A stretch of DNA of 27,930 nt from a virus. Positions 1-7,669 of the stretch are shown piece by piece. The notes beneath the pieces are model-generated. The model saw only the letters and a list, made by a program, of their open reading frames with translations, searched no databases and was not told the origin of the DNA. Positions within the stretch are counted from its first letter, which is position 1. Each line of letters begins with the position of its first letter. Both the position numbers and the translations under genes were made by a program. Location of the stretch: the IMG/VR virus record IMGVR_UViG_3300025759_000528, positions 1 to 27,930 of that record. One strand, given 5' to 3'.

Positions 1-481
1 GCCAGCCTGTTGAATTTTGTCCTCTGTTGTCTTTGATGCTTTGTATGCGTCCTGCAGGATCATCCCAATAGTTTGTACCAAAGTCTTTGGCAAGTCCAAT
101 TTCAGTTGCTGCTTTGATAATGCCTTCAACTGTGCCATACTCTTTGCGCTCCAGTTTGTCAGCACTTTGCAAGATTGCCGCTTCCAATGCTTTGTGTCTA
201 CAGAACTGTTCAAAGTTATCCATAAACCAGTTTTTGTGTTCTGGGCTTAGTCTGTCACTTACGTCTTGTACTTCAACACCATTCACTGCACGAACTTGAT
301 CCAGCATGGGAACATCATGGTATTCTTCTGCATGCTTTTGAATAAACTCCACAGTGTCTCTGAACTGTCTGTCAAAGTAACTGCTCTCAAGAATGGCATT
401 ACAACGCACAAACAAGTCCTTGTCTGCCAACAAGAACTCCAAATATAATTTTTGTAAATCTGCGCTGTAGTCTTCACTCAT
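1..481 (-). CDS. 41: Replicative DNA helicase, N-terminal part (T4 gp41-like), cut by window edge
   Basis: The frame is open from the ATG at 481 to the left edge, giving the first 160 residues. The N-terminal stretch (MSEDYSADLQKLYLEFLLAD) and the helical region after it resemble the N-terminal domain of DnaB-family phage helicases. The RecA-like motor domain with its Walker motifs would lie outside the window, so the call rests on the N-domain and on position. It follows the gp61-type primase, separated only by one small ORF whose stop it overlaps by 8 nt. In T4, gp41 hexamers unwind the fork and form the primosome with gp61. No promoter of its own is seen, so it is probably co-transcribed from the primase promoter. 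Confidence 0.72.
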   Translation of the reverse strand, partial: MSEDYSADLQKLYLEFLLADKDLFVRCNAILESSYFDRQFRDTVEFIQKHAEEYHDVPMLDQVRAVNGVEVQDVSDRLSPEHKNWFMDNFEQFCRHKALEAAILQSADKLERKEYGTVEGIIKAATEIGLAKDFGTNYWDDPAGRIQSIKDNRGQNSTGW

Positions 482-806
482 TCATTTCCCCTTTTAGCTT
501 TTTTGTAATATACTCTTCTCTGGTATATATCAAAGTCCATTGATTGCCTTTTCTAGGCACAGCGCCTTGACTATCCATAGTTATAACGTACTCATAATAA
601 TCTGTCAACCATATCATATCGTTAGTAATATCGCTGCGTTTTGGTATCCAAGCAAATCGCTTGATCCATTCTGTAGTTGGTGTGAAATGAGCACTTATAT
701 GCTTCATGTTTGCTGCTCTCTTATAAAATTCTTCATCCCTGATGTTGTAATCATCTACAACGGGATTTAGCAAGTATTTTGATCTTTGTACTCGATGTCT
801 CGACAC
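474..806 (-). CDS. Small conserved-looking protein between primase and helicase
   Basis: 110 residues, basic at the N-terminus and rich in aromatic residues, with no domain I recognise. The frame begins with GTG at 806, 56 nt inside the end of the primase gene. An AAGGAG lies about 11 nt upstream of that GTG. The next in-frame ATG would lose 33 residues, so the start is uncertain. The end overlaps the helicase start by 8 nt, which implies translational coupling. Its place between two primosome genes suggests a replication accessory role, but that is inference from context only. Confidence 0.65.
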   Translation of the reverse strand: MSRHRVQRSKYLLNPVVDDYNIRDEEFYKRAANMKHISAHFTPTTEWIKRFAWIPKRSDITNDMIWLTDYYEYVITMDSQGAVPRKGNQWTLIYTREEYITKKLKGEMNE

Positions 807-1770
807 TTTCTAATACACTCCTTACTGTAAACAGTCTACCATAGTGCATGGCTGCATCTCCGGCATCTTTAATATCTTCTTCCCATTCTGGAAAACTAAC
901 AGCCCATCCACGTTTGACTGCAATGTTTACTGTGTCTCTGCCTGGTTGATCAAAGTCCGGCAATAGCACAACATTTTTTCCTAAGTCTTCGATTATACTG
1001 CACTGTGTAGCACTAGGTGTGTTTCCTGCTAGTGCAACTCCGCCAGTTATCAGTGCATCAAATTGACCTTCAGTAACAATCACTGTGTCGTGTTTTTTCT
1101 GTGCATCTAAGTTGTACACAAAATGCTTTGGGCTTTGCAAATAATACTTGGGCATTGCTTCTGGTCTGTGTTCTGGTACCCAACGTGCAGTGTATCCTAC
1201 AGTAACGCCTTGGTATATAAATGGCAATATCACTCTATTAGCAAAGTGCATGTGTGGACTCCAATGCCAATGCTTGTGAAAATCTATACCACGTTTCATT
1301 AGATATGTACAAGCCAATGCCAGTTTATCCAGTTCTTTACTGTCCAGTTCATCTATAGGATATGCACCAATTGGATAACTGCGAGGAGGCAGTTCCATTG
1401 GCTCCCATTTTATTTTTGTTTTCTTAGTTTCTTGTTCTGGTATATAAACTCTACTGATATCTTTTGCATCTTGTTCTTTGAGCAGTTCTAAGTTAACTCG
1501 TTGTATATCACTTTCATCTGCACCAAATGCTTTCAATAAACTGGACAGTCTTCCTGCAATACGTCTATCTTCACTCCATCCTGTTTTGAATCCACAGTTA
1601 AAGCAATTGTACTGAAACTTTTTGTCTTGAAACATAATACCGCCTCTGCCTCGTTTGTCTGGACTATGACCACGAGTGTGGCACATTGGACAGTTGCCAC
1701 TGATCCAACCACTGGGTGTTTGTTTCCAGCCATGAGGCATGTTCTGACGAATAAAGTCTAGTACTATCAT
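751..1770 (-). CDS. 61: DNA primase (T4 gp61-like)
   Basis: 339 residues, close to T4 gp61 (342). An N-terminal zinc ribbon uses C27-x2-C30 and C56-x2-C59. A TOPRIM-type core follows, with the EG motif at E234-G235 (VTEGQFDAL) and DxD at D272/D274 (LLPDFDQPGRD), the residues that bind catalytic Mg2+ in this fold. It should make short RNA primers for lagging-strand synthesis together with the gp41 helicase encoded just downstream. A good sigma70-type promoter ends 6 nt before the ATG and there is no Shine-Dalgarno sequence, so the mRNA may start at the start codon. Confidence 0.92.
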   Translation of the reverse strand: MIVLDFIRQNMPHGWKQTPSGWISGNCPMCHTRGHSPDKRGRGGIMFQDKKFQYNCFNCGFKTGWSEDRRIAGRLSSLLKAFGADESDIQRVNLELLKEQDAKDISRVYIPEQETKKTKIKWEPMELPPRSYPIGAYPIDELDSKELDKLALACTYLMKRGIDFHKHWHWSPHMHFANRVILPFIYQGVTVGYTARWVPEHRPEAMPKYYLQSPKHFVYNLDAQKKHDTVIVTEGQFDALITGGVALAGNTPSATQCSIIEDLGKNVVLLPDFDQPGRDTVNIAVKRGWAVSFPEWEEDIKDAGDAAMHYGRLFTVRSVLESVETSSTKIKILAKSRCR

Positions 1771-1776
1771 ATATTG

Positions 1777-1805
1777 ATATTAGCTTCTGTAAACAACTTT
1801 GTCAA
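1777..1805 (-). promoter_or_regulatory. sigma70-type promoter for the primase operon
   Basis: On the minus strand TTGACA (1800-1805), a 17-nt spacer and TAATAT (1777-1782). Six bases separate the -10 box from the primase ATG at 1770, so the predicted +1 is at or next to the start codon. Confidence 0.75.
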
Positions 1806-2553
1806 GTGTTCCTGTGTTGGCTACATCCGGAGTGTGAACTATTCTCACATACTGATATTGACCATAAAATGTATGATATTTTACACCAGTGTCACTGGTT
1901 AAAGTATAACTTTGACCTGCAATATCAAACCAGTCACTGTCGGTGGGTTGTATACTCAGTGTTCCCTGAAACTTGTATACACCTGTATAATCTGTTGTGT
2001 GTACTTGTGCAGTTTGTAGTCCTGTTCTATTTGCGTTTTGTGCAGGACCTGTCATTCTACCACCAACTCTGTCATCTCCTACAGTTTGGAATACACTAAC
2101 AGTTTCACTTGCTCTAAATTCTCCAGGTTGATCTCTTACATCTAACACATAGGACAATCTCATGTTTTGATCACTTGTGCCGCCGTAACTTCCAGTGCTG
2201 TTTGTCAAGGTATAAGTAACTGTGACATCATATGTTTTTGCATCAAGTTGTGAAGTTTCTTCATGATCTAAATGAAGTAAAAGTATACCATTGTCATAAT
2301 CATGAGGCATTAATTGTTTATTAATAACAACAGCACCGCTAGTCCTGTCAATGATCTTACAAGTGTAGGTTTTATTGTGCAGAGTTTGTGGTTTACGATC
2401 TGTATCTTTTGCAAAAAAATCAATATCTATATTAAGACCTTTATAACAAACAAGTGGTTTGTGATTGTCAGGACCGTAGTAACTAGTGCCTCTGCGTTCA
2501 GGGATAAGTATTTCTGCCCGTTGGTTGTATTGATAAATGGTTGCTTGATGCAT
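1780..2553 (-). CDS. Putative virion (baseplate/tail fibre-type) beta-rich protein
   Basis: 257 residues, rich in Thr, Ser, Tyr and Asp, with alternating hydrophobic patterns typical of beta-sandwich phage structural proteins. No cysteine-rich or enzymatic motifs are visible. The N-terminal half (residues about 30-140) has the look of a BppU-like baseplate domain, but I cannot confirm that. A T4-late-type octamer AATAAATA (2571-2578) lies 17 nt upstream of the ATG, and GGAG sits 9 nt upstream. Late control fits a virion component although the neighbours are replication genes. It ends just before the primase promoter. Confidence 0.7.
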   Translation of the reverse strand: MHQATIYQYNQRAEILIPERRGTSYYGPDNHKPLVCYKGLNIDIDFFAKDTDRKPQTLHNKTYTCKIIDRTSGAVVINKQLMPHDYDNGILLLHLDHEETSQLDAKTYDVTVTYTLTNSTGSYGGTSDQNMRLSYVLDVRDQPGEFRASETVSVFQTVGDDRVGGRMTGPAQNANRTGLQTAQVHTTDYTGVYKFQGTLSIQPTDSDWFDIAGQSYTLTSDTGVKYHTFYGQYQYVRIVHTPDVANTGTLDKVVYRS

Positions 2554-2570
2554 GTTAAAATCTCCACTTG

Positions 2571-2588
2571 TATTTATTTGAATAAGTA
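2571..2588. promoter_or_regulatory. Back-to-back late-type promoters (divergent)
   Basis: Minus strand AATAAATA at 2571-2578 faces the gene starting at 2553. Plus strand AATAAGTA at 2581-2588 faces the gene starting at 2595. The two octamers are separated by 2 nt. Both resemble the T4 late promoter TATAAATA. Confidence 0.55.
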
Positions 2589-2594
2589 TTTAAA

Positions 2595-2981
2595 ATGAAC
2601 AGTATTCCAAAGAAATATCAAAACTTATTAGACGATTTTCCTTTTTTAACGCTTGTAAGCTATGGAGGAAAAGAGTATGTAGGAATTATTCAAAATGTTG
2701 ATAATAATTTAGCCAGCATGTATAATTTTGATGGCATAAAAACATTAGAGCAAAAACAAATATTCTTGAATTTAGGTGAGGAATGGTGGTGGGGAACAAA
2801 TAGAATGATTCCCATTAACATAATTCTCAAAAGTCAATTTGAACCTTTTAAAGAATGTCTGCTTACTTTTAGCATCAAAGATTTTGAAATACTGCATGGT
2901 CCTTCTTTAAGTTTGAGTAATATTATACAAAAACGTGTTAAAAGAAAAAACATACAATTAGTCAGAAGAATGAACAATTAA
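2595..2981 (+). CDS. Conserved marine-phage hypothetical protein, the only plus-strand gene
   Basis: 128 residues, Lys/Asn/Ile-rich and AT-rich. The N-terminal half contains LVSYGGKEYVGIIQN followed by an acidic/tryptophan stretch (GEEWWWGTNR, about residues 62-71). The C-terminus is very basic (KKRVKRKN-like, residues 112-126) and could touch nucleic acid. I have the impression of having seen this family in many marine phages, always without function. It is transcribed against all its neighbours. The ATG is 6 nt after a late-type AATAAGTA, with no Shine-Dalgarno sequence. Its stop overlaps the stop of the convergent dioxygenase gene in a shared TTAA. Confidence 0.85.
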   Translation: MNSIPKKYQNLLDDFPFLTLVSYGGKEYVGIIQNVDNNLASMYNFDGIKTLEQKQIFLNLGEEWWWGTNRMIPINIILKSQFEPFKECLLTFSIKDFEILHGPSLSLSNIIQKRVKRKNIQLVRRMNN

Positions 2982-3718
2982 GTAGTTCTTAATGCACTGT
3001 TTACCTGAGGATCAATTACATCAAGCCTTCTGGCAGTTTTCTTTTCTGCAGCATGTAACAACAGAGCACGACGAATTTCATTGCTTTTGTTGGGCATAGT
3101 ACTGTGCAATAGTCTCGGATGCCAGCAAACGAAACTACCTGCGCCAGCAGTATATTGTTCATAATTATCTGCAAAAAACGGTGCCCACATATCTAAATTA
3201 TCACGCATTTGTATAGCATCATAGATGTACTTGTGTGAACCTGGAACATATCCTGTAGCACCGTTATCTGGTGTAAAGTCGCACATCATTACCATAAATT
3301 GTAATCCTAATAATCCTTCTGCATAACGAAACTCTTTAAATCTATACGGTGTATCGATATGTGGACGATAAAAATTCATACCTGGTTGTAATACAATAAA
3401 ATCTTGAACATGCCATACCCAATTACCTTGTCCAAATGCAGCATCTGCCATCGGTGATAGCTGATGTTTAATATTATTAATATGCGGATGATGCACATGC
3501 TCTGTCCAGTAATATGCCCAATCTACATCTTCTTTTGGATTTTCCATTTCAGCAACATTGTTCCACCCATACCATTTCATATTTTTATCATGCCCACGCT
3601 GTGGTTGCAGTGTACTAGCATAATCATTTAATTCATTAATCATGTCATGATTAAAAATATTTTGATGTACTGTAAATCCTATGTGATTAATGTCATTAAT
3701 AAATTTTTCTTTATCCAT
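2978..3718 (-). CDS. Phytanoyl-CoA dioxygenase (PhyH)-like 2OG-Fe(II) oxygenase
   Basis: 246 residues, the normal size for a compact PhyH-family enzyme. The iron-binding triad is visible as H120-x-D122 (FYRPHIDTPYRFK) and a distal H205 (RLLHSTMPN), with R216/R217 placed to bind the 2-oxoglutarate carboxylate. A VPGSH motif (158-162), typical of the family, precedes the distal His. Known relatives hydroxylate lipids, amino acids or other small molecules using O2 and 2-oxoglutarate; the substrate here is unknown. The ATG follows AGGATATTAGT. The gene starts directly after the stop of the DnaE-like ORF, so it may be co-transcribed with the replication block upstream. Probably auxiliary-metabolism or virion/DNA-modification cargo. 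Confidence 0.82.
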   Translation of the reverse strand: MDKEKFINDINHIGFTVHQNIFNHDMINELNDYASTLQPQRGHDKNMKWYGWNNVAEMENPKEDVDWAYYWTEHVHHPHINNIKHQLSPMADAAFGQGNWVWHVQDFIVLQPGMNFYRPHIDTPYRFKEFRYAEGLLGLQFMVMMCDFTPDNGATGYVPGSHKYIYDAIQMRDNLDMWAPFFADNYEQYTAGAGSFVCWHPRLLHSTMPNKSNEIRRALLLHAAEKKTARRLDVIDPQVNSALRTT

Positions 3719-3719
3719 A

Positions 3720-4289
3720 CTAATATCCTAATTGCTCACAAATCAAATTCATGTGTATGACCACAACCATTGCATAACTGAGTGCGTGAGCTTTTTTAAA
3801 GTAATATGCTTTGTTATCGTTTACAGGCTTGATCCATACCTGTTGCATTATGGTTTGCCAATCTTTGTCTTGTAAATAACGTTTGGCTGGTCTGATAATT
3901 GCCAGTGTTGCTGCTAGTTGTTCTACGCTGCACGGCTTTAATTTTTTAATAAGTTCATCATGCCCACTGAGATGAAAAAGTTGATCTACAAAATCTTTGT
4001 GTTCTAACAGTTCCCAGATTGGTTCTCTGTCCATGAGTTGTTGTAGATGATTATCGTCTTTAACATCTTTATAGATACTGAGGTTTAGCAAGTCTAATTT
4101 AAAAAAACCCATTTGATCTGCATCAGTGTGTTCTACTGTGCATACACCGCTAAAAGGATTGCTGGGTACTCTGTGAAAGTACACACCTGTGTTGTGCTTG
4201 CGCTGTTTTAGTTTTGCTGGAACATGTCTAAAAACTTCAAGTGCTTGTTGTCTATCTGCAAAGTCAATATCAATATCAGGTAGTTCCAT
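3720..4289 (-). CDS. Miniature C-family DNA polymerase (DnaE/Pol III alpha) palm-like protein
   Basis: 189 residues against about 1,160 for bacterial DnaE. Residues 4-10 (PDIDIDF) match the DnaE PDFDVDF motif, with D7/D9 at the positions of E. coli D401/D403. Residues 62-69 (FFKLDLLN) match KFDFLGL, with K64/D66 at K553/D555. Residues 111-135 (DELIKKLKP, then ATLAIIRPAK) match the DLIKRLQP...ALFRPGP region, and 166-177 (KKAHALSYAMVV) match the K-S/A-HAxxYA helix before the tau/thumb side. The PHP, OB and beta-binding parts and about 90 residues between the catalytic motifs are absent. It overlaps the zinc-finger gene by 14 nt (coupled). It may be a degenerate polymerase, a nucleotide-binding accessory or a new minimal enzyme. 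Confidence 0.75.
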   Translation of the reverse strand: MELPDIDIDFADRQQALEVFRHVPAKLKQRKHNTGVYFHRVPSNPFSGVCTVEHTDADQMGFFKLDLLNLSIYKDVKDDNHLQQLMDREPIWELLEHKDFVDQLFHLSGHDELIKKLKPCSVEQLAATLAIIRPAKRYLQDKDWQTIMQQVWIKPVNDNKAYYFKKAHALSYAMVVVIHMNLICEQLGY

Positions 4290-4983
4290 CTATCATCTCC
4301 TGTACAAAGTGTGCATCATGTGGATTCAATTGTCGTTTTTTAGCCCAATAGTCTGCATCGATACAATTGGCTATTCTGTTTACACACTCGTTGGGCATTG
4401 CACCAATTGCATGTTCTGCACGTTTACTACTGATAATAATCCACGGACTTATCTTGCCCATTTCAACCCAATCAGCAATTATATAACCACTGGCACTTTC
4501 CCAAAATGTATCAAAGTATTGTGTGGTGCTAGCATGCTGCACAAACCGTTCCAGCGCACGTTCTACACTTTCTCTTTTGCAATGATCCTGTACAAACAAC
4601 AAATACATTTTGTCTGTGGGCCAGTCTTTGAGCTTTACTTTGTTTTTGATCAACCAACGTGTAAACTGTTCTTGATCAATTACTCTTGTGTTAATACAAT
4701 AGTTACCATACTTTACAAAAGCTGTGTAGTATTGACTGTCAACAAAGTCTTTATACTCTCTAGGCTTGCTTTGCATTTCAATTCTATAAAACAAATCATA
4801 ACTGCCAAATCCTACCAAGACATCTTGATTATCTTTGCTTTGCCAACGTCTTTTCTTTTCACAACTGTGAGCCAAGAGTGTGCCTTCTCTTTGAAAGCTC
4901 TTCTTACAGTATTCACATTTGAATGTGCCCATTGTTACCTTTATATCACCAAGTTGGCTAACTACATTTTCTGCTGTGGTCAT
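4276..4983 (-). CDS. Zinc-finger protein coupled to the DnaE-like gene
   Basis: 235 residues. Near the N-terminus is a classical finger start, C23-x2-C26-x12-H39, but the last ligand position is unusual: C41 is only one residue away (HSCEKK) instead of x3-5. The following 190 residues are rich in Trp, Tyr, Lys and Asp and match nothing I recognise. It overlaps the gp62-like gene upstream by ATGA and the DnaE-like gene downstream by 14 nt, so all three are probably translated from one message. A DNA- or replisome-binding adaptor is a reasonable inference, not shown. Confidence 0.75.
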   Translation of the reverse strand: MTTAENVVSQLGDIKVTMGTFKCEYCKKSFQREGTLLAHSCEKKRRWQSKDNQDVLVGFGSYDLFYRIEMQSKPREYKDFVDSQYYTAFVKYGNYCINTRVIDQEQFTRWLIKNKVKLKDWPTDKMYLLFVQDHCKRESVERALERFVQHASTTQYFDTFWESASGYIIADWVEMGKISPWIIISSKRAEHAIGAMPNECVNRIANCIDADYWAKKRQLNPHDAHFVQEMIDGTT

Positions 4984-5450
4984 TTAAACAGCTCTTTGAT
5001 TTGTTTTTTATCCATGCCCATCTCTTCAGCAATGTCTACAAAGTCTTGTTTGCTATTTGTACTTACCAAAAGTTCTAGTTCATCGTCGTTGTATGTTGGA
5101 TAAAGTTCTTGCAACCACTTTAACAGTTTACCTGCTTTGCCTTTCTTTTGTTTACTAGGCGGAATCCAGGGATGAAACTGTGTTACACCCAAGCCCACAC
5201 ACTGTAACAGTTTGTGTTGCAGTTGAGGTTCATGTCTTAGGATATTGTAGTGCTTGTTTACTAATTCATTTGTTAGTTTAAGATAATGATATTCAATGTC
5301 TGGATTATTGGTTTGCACTGCACTGGTATAACGCATGAGCACAAAGATACCCACTTTCTTTTGTTCTTCTTCAGTCAAGCTATCCCACCACGATCTGTCA
5401 CGTTGGTCAATTGCTCGCATCTCTTCTTTGATACTCAGTTTGTTACTCAT
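4980..5450 (-). CDS. 62: Probable clamp-loader small subunit (T4 gp62-like)
   Basis: 156 residues (T4 gp62 has 187). The middle (FVLMRY, then NKHYNILRHEPQLQHKLL) and the basic-then-helical end (PSKQKKGKAGKLLKWLQ, then ELELLVSTN and IAEEMGMDKKQIKELF) follow the pattern I know from T4-like gp62 proteins: a start such as FMVNRGLS, a conserved region of basic residues with KW, then helices ending in a KExxDxI-like tail. The similarity is weak. gp62 partners with four gp44 ATPase subunits to load the gp45 clamp; gp44 and gp45 are not in this window. The start overlaps the upstream ORF (TAATG-type junction), implying coupling. Confidence 0.5.
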   Translation of the reverse strand: MSNKLSIKEEMRAIDQRDRSWWDSLTEEEQKKVGIFVLMRYTSAVQTNNPDIEYHYLKLTNELVNKHYNILRHEPQLQHKLLQCVGLGVTQFHPWIPPSKQKKGKAGKLLKWLQELYPTYNDDELELLVSTNSKQDFVDIAEEMGMDKKQIKELFK

Positions 5451-5715
5451 ACCAATGCTTTCTTTTATTGGGGTTGAATCCCATGTCTTCGTCGTAGTGT
5501 CTAATTGCTTGATTAATAATAGTCCACTTTATCCAACTGTCCCAACAATGATCTCTATTACCAAACACACTGTTTATAATATAAACTAAGTTAGCTTTAT
5601 TGTCACGTTTTCTTTGCCAATTTCTTGCACTAAACGTCTGATTGATTCTTCCTCCTAGTAAAACATTTACAAATATACTGAATGCAATACTAACTCGTCT
5701 AACATATCTTACCAT
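5443..5715 (-). CDS. Small hypothetical phage protein
   Basis: 90 residues, strongly basic with an N-terminal hydrophobic segment (about residues 8-22, VSIAFSIFVNVLLGG) followed by QTFSARNWQRK and a His/Cys pair (DHCWDS, 54-59). I recall similar short proteins with a VNVLLGG...QTFSARNW core in marine phages, with no assigned function. The hydrophobic run is short for a membrane span because conserved polar residues follow it. The ATG lies inside the end of the preceding gene (ATGGTAA), so it is translationally coupled. It overlaps the gp62-like start by 8 nt. Confidence 0.75.
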   Translation of the reverse strand: MVRYVRRVSIAFSIFVNVLLGGRINQTFSARNWQRKRDNKANLVYIINSVFGNRDHCWDSWIKWTIINQAIRHYDEDMGFNPNKRKHWYE

Positions 5716-6212
5716 AAATCATCCGTACTTAGTACATCTGGTATTTTATTTGTTTCCTTAACAAAGTACACACACGGACTGTTAGCATCTTCTGTTAGTG
5801 GCACTGTTAGTATGTGTCCAAACTTGAGTTTAGGAAAATACCATTTTACTTCTTGATAAATGTTAACTATCTCTATTTCTTCAAAACTGGGCAAGAATCC
5901 TGTGATTGGATTGAACACAAATGCTTTGAATCCTCTGTCGTTTAAACTTGTAACAGGCAACACTTCGGGTTCACCTATCATAGGATCACAAGTTACTAAA
6001 CTCCAGTCCAAAGGTATTTTAACATTTTTATCTCCAATTTTGAGTATTGCTGCAGGTGCATTAAAACTTTCTAAAAACACCAATGGAACAAAAATGTAAT
6101 CAGCATCCTTGGGATTGCTATAATCGAGAACACAATATCTTATATCCTCAATTTCTTCTGGCACCATATCTAAATTATATGCTGTATTATCTACTGTGAG
6201 TATTTTTGTCAT
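5709..6212 (-). CDS. Conserved hypothetical protein downstream of UvsW
   Basis: 167 residues, acidic, beta-rich in appearance, with no enzymatic signature. Notable segments are DYIFVPLVFLESFNAPAA and FNPITGFLPSFEE, full of Phe/Pro/Leu in a way typical of a small beta-barrel or interaction module. The start overlaps the stop of uvsW in ATGA, and the end overlaps the next small ORF, so the chain uvsW-this-90aa-gp62-like-zinc finger-DnaE-like is one coupled operon. Its constant place suggests a role in replication or recombination, by context only. Confidence 0.8.
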   Translation of the reverse strand: MTKILTVDNTAYNLDMVPEEIEDIRYCVLDYSNPKDADYIFVPLVFLESFNAPAAILKIGDKNVKIPLDWSLVTCDPMIGEPEVLPVTSLNDRGFKAFVFNPITGFLPSFEEIEIVNIYQEVKWYFPKLKFGHILTVPLTEDANSPCVYFVKETNKIPDVLSTDDLW

Positions 6213-7663
6213 CGATAATCCACTTTCTCTATATGAAACGGATATTTTGCTTCTCTATAGAATTTCTTTCTTTCTGTTAAATGTCTTTTGCTAAATTTTG
6301 CACTTGATGTAATATCCCAAATTTGCACATGGTCTTTGTCTTGTGCTTTACGAATGCCTCGTCCTATTGACTGGATAACACGGACAAAACTTTTGCCAGG
6401 CTCAACCAGCACAAGATTAAATATACGAGGAATGTTAATACCGACAGCCGCAACTCCATAGGTTGCCACAATGATTTTATTGTTTGCTTCGCTGACTTCA
6501 TCATACTCATCTTTTCTATCCTTGCTTTTCATTGATCCACTGATAAACACTGTGTCATCACCCAGTCTATCCACTAGTCCTTCGCCTGCCTTGATACGGT
6601 CAACCAACACCAATGTGTTTCCGCCTTGTGCTAGTTTGGCAATCAATTCACTCATATAGTCCAAGCGTTCTTTGTTTGTCGTCAAATATGTGAGTTCACT
6701 TTGATAATCCCCATAACTGATAGTATCTTGTAGTTGTAGTACGTTAACTTCACAGTTGGCTAGTACACCCATGTCTTGTAGTTCGTGTGCGCTCAAACTG
6801 TTGGTCACTTCGCCCAAGCTCACTTCCAAGCTCAAACGTTCGTGATCTGCTTTGGGTATTGTGCCTGTAAGCCCCCAACGAATTGGAATATTGCTGAATG
6901 CTCCAGTAAGCAGTTTTTTCAGGACATCTGCTTTGGCTTGGTGAACTTCGTCAACCATAACACACACAACTCCCTCTGCAAAATGGTGTAACCCTTCGTC
7001 TGCTAGCCCATCACGGAATCTTTTCTCTAAAACATTCAAACTCTGCCAAGTACATATGGTATGAGTTCGACCCAACTCTTTTCTATCACCGAAGTAAACA
7101 CCTACATCCAGTCCCAAGTTGACATAGTCAGCTTCTGTTTGAGTAACCAAGTCTTTGTTTGGAACGATAACAATAGTGCGTCCGTAGTTTTCGCACATAT
7201 AACTCAATGCCGCAGTAATCAGTGTCTTACCTGCACCAGTTGCAATCTCCTGCAAGCACTGTGGCGTTTGCAAGAACTTGTTGATGACCTCCACTTGATA
7301 ATCTCTGAGTACAATTGGTTCGCCTGCGGCTGGATGTTTCTTGGGCCAGACCCTGTCACTGAACAATTCTTCGGTTACCAAATCCCACTTGAGTTCGTGT
7401 GGTTGTCTGTGATCCTCTATATCAATGCTGTATCCTTCTTCATCAAGTATGGGCAAAATATGAGGCAAGCAATTTATAAATGTACTGCCACCCATTGTAA
7501 AGTAACCCACACAGCCGTCCCAACGTCCTAGTTTGTATGCTGGAACATGATATGCATATGGCAAAAAGAATTTGAGTTTCTTTTCTAATTTTCGACGAGT
7601 AGTCAACCCAAGTCCTTCAAACTTGCAGTTAACCTCGTCTTTGAGGACGAGTTTTGTTTTCAT
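6209..7663 (-). CDS. uvsW: UvsW-type superfamily 2 DNA helicase
   Basis: 484 residues (T4 UvsW 503). Helicase motifs in order: Walker A ATGAGKT (141-147), motif Ia IVIVPNK, motif II DEVH (238-241), motif III GLTGT (264-268), and a C-terminal RecA-like lobe ending with motif VI QSIGRGIRK. The first 110 residues form the UvsW N-terminal substrate-binding part. In T4, UvsW unwinds R-loops and branch-migrates recombination forks, moving replication from origin- to recombination-dependent mode. A sigma70 promoter ends 6 nt before the ATG and there is no Shine-Dalgarno sequence, so leaderless expression is possible. In T4 uvsW is expressed late; here the promoter looks early, a noteworthy difference. 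Confidence 0.95.
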   Translation of the reverse strand: MKTKLVLKDEVNCKFEGLGLTTRRKLEKKLKFFLPYAYHVPAYKLGRWDGCVGYFTMGGSTFINCLPHILPILDEEGYSIDIEDHRQPHELKWDLVTEELFSDRVWPKKHPAAGEPIVLRDYQVEVINKFLQTPQCLQEIATGAGKTLITAALSYMCENYGRTIVIVPNKDLVTQTEADYVNLGLDVGVYFGDRKELGRTHTICTWQSLNVLEKRFRDGLADEGLHHFAEGVVCVMVDEVHQAKADVLKKLLTGAFSNIPIRWGLTGTIPKADHERLSLEVSLGEVTNSLSAHELQDMGVLANCEVNVLQLQDTISYGDYQSELTYLTTNKERLDYMSELIAKLAQGGNTLVLVDRIKAGEGLVDRLGDDTVFISGSMKSKDRKDEYDEVSEANNKIIVATYGVAAVGINIPRIFNLVLVEPGKSFVRVIQSIGRGIRKAQDKDHVQIWDITSSAKFSKRHLTERKKFYREAKYPFHIEKVDYR

Positions 7664-7669
7664 GTTTTA

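Noticed and set aside
4189-5103. Long open plus-strand frame (304 codons) opposite the DnaE-like, zinc-finger and gp62-like genes
   Set aside because: It runs antisense to three overlapping genes with clear coupling and recognisable motifs. Its translation is rich in Cys, Phe, Leu and Ser without domain logic, as expected for a shadow frame.
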